Positions 5,891 to 6,096 of a DNA stretch of 6,096 nucleotides are shown piece by piece. This DNA is from Rhodoferax sp. (GTDB lineage Bacteria; Pseudomonadota; Gammaproteobacteria; Burkholderiales; Burkholderiaceae). Both the position numbers and the translations under genes were made by a program. The stretch lies in the NCBI GenBank assembly GCA_028292075.1, contig JAQGNA010000357.1, forward strand, positions 1 to 6,096. Reading direction: 5' to 3'. The notes beneath the pieces are model-generated. The model had not been told where the DNA came from, made no database searches, and saw only the letters and a list, made by a program, of their open reading frames with translations. The stretch's first letter is position 1; each line of letters opens with the position of its first letter.

Positions 5891-5969
5891 GCCGTCCACT
5901 TCGCGTGGCGGCGCCCGCCCCTTGCAGGGGGCGACACCAGCGGCCTGGCAAAGTCATGTTCCGCGGTGT
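5891..5969. repeat. Three-hairpin intergenic repeat element between ugpE and ugpC
   Basis: Three consecutive inverted repeats fill most of the 142-base gap. First: GCCGTCCAC (5891-5899) with GTGGCGGC (5905-5912), one bulged T, closing a TTCGC loop. Second: CGCCCC (5916-5921) with GGGGCG (5928-5933), a perfect 6-bp stem. Third: ACACCAGCGG (5934-5943) with CCGCGGTGT (5961-5969), one bulge. No T-run follows, so none is a terminator. The block CGCCCCTTGCAGGGGGCGAC plus the following ACACCAGCGG, and the distal CCGCGGTGTTCC, resemble a repeat I recall as common between genes in Variovorax and relatives; genome-wide copy number would settle it. Bases 5878-5890 and 5970-6019 hold nothing else beyond the ugpC ribosome-binding site. 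Confidence 0.6.
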
Positions 5970-6019
5970 TCCCCGAATGAAGAACAATGCCTCGTCGTGG
6001 GGCAGTTACAGAGAAGAAC

Positions 6020-6096
6020 ATGGCTTCCATTTCCCTGAAAAACGTCATCAAGCGCTATGGTTCCGGCAAGAGCGAGGTGAAGGTGCTGCACGGCGT
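6020..6096 (+). CDS. ugpC: sn-glycerol-3-phosphate ABC transporter ATP-binding protein UgpC (N-terminal fragment)
   Basis: Only the first 25 codons and two bases are inside the window: MASISLKNVIKRYGSG, then KSEVKVLHG. This is the usual first beta-strand and A-loop region of a sugar/glycerol-phosphate importer ATPase (UgpC/MalK type), where the Tyr of KRYG stacks on the ATP base. The Walker A, signature and Walker B motifs would come after the right edge. GSGKS here is not the Walker A, since it lies too close to the N-terminus and lacks the preceding GPSGC context. GAGAAG (6011-6016) precedes the ATG. Its place directly after ugpE in the same direction makes UgpC the natural identification; a generic MalK-like name cannot be excluded from this fragment alone. 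Confidence 0.88.
   Translation, partial: MASISLKNVIKRYGSGKSEVKVLHG

Noticed and set aside
4924..6051. 375-codon leftward open frame opposite ugpE
   Set aside because: Antisense shadow, rich in His, Gln and Arg, no recognisable domain.

Overview
The window looks like chromosome of a betaproteobacterium in the order Burkholderiales, most likely Comamonadaceae (a Variovorax-like genome is my guess). This rests on the protein sequences, the high-GC codon use from about 1.0 kb onward, and GC-rich hairpin elements between genes that resemble Comamonadaceae intergenic repeats as I remember them. No database search was possible.

Left end (1-960): what appears to be the relic of a chromosomal integron. 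A rightward integron-type tyrosine recombinase gene (368-959) is broken by several frameshifts and has lost its catalytic C-terminus. On the other side of a candidate attI core (GTTGAGC on the minus strand, 285-291), reading leftward as a first gene cassette would, lies an AT-rich open frame (261 to beyond base 1). It encodes a YidD-family protein and runs off the left edge. The yidD-like cassette beside a dead integron integrase is the least ordinary thing in the window.

Middle (1009-2285): serA, leftward, a complete 410-aa D-3-phosphoglycerate dehydrogenase with its ACT domain, ending in a classic Rho-independent terminator at 1009-1034.

Right (2502-6096): the ugp operon in the order ugpB-ugpA-ugpE-ugpC, rightward and divergent from serA, with ugpC cut by the right edge. 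It encodes the periplasmic binding protein, two inner-membrane permeases and the start of the ATPase of the sn-glycerol-3-phosphate / glycerophosphodiester ABC importer. A CTGTCAC Pho-box-like half-site sits exactly 10 bases upstream of a -10-like hexamer before ugpB, fitting the phosphate-starvation control known for ugp. The junctions within the operon are unusually long. A terminator-like hairpin separates ugpB from ugpA, and structured, repeat-like spacers of 162 and 142 bases separate ugpA/ugpE and ugpE/ugpC. These probably set the ratio of binding protein to membrane components.

Apart from the integron relic, the content is ordinary metabolism and transport; I see no CRISPR array, RNA gene or intact mobile element.
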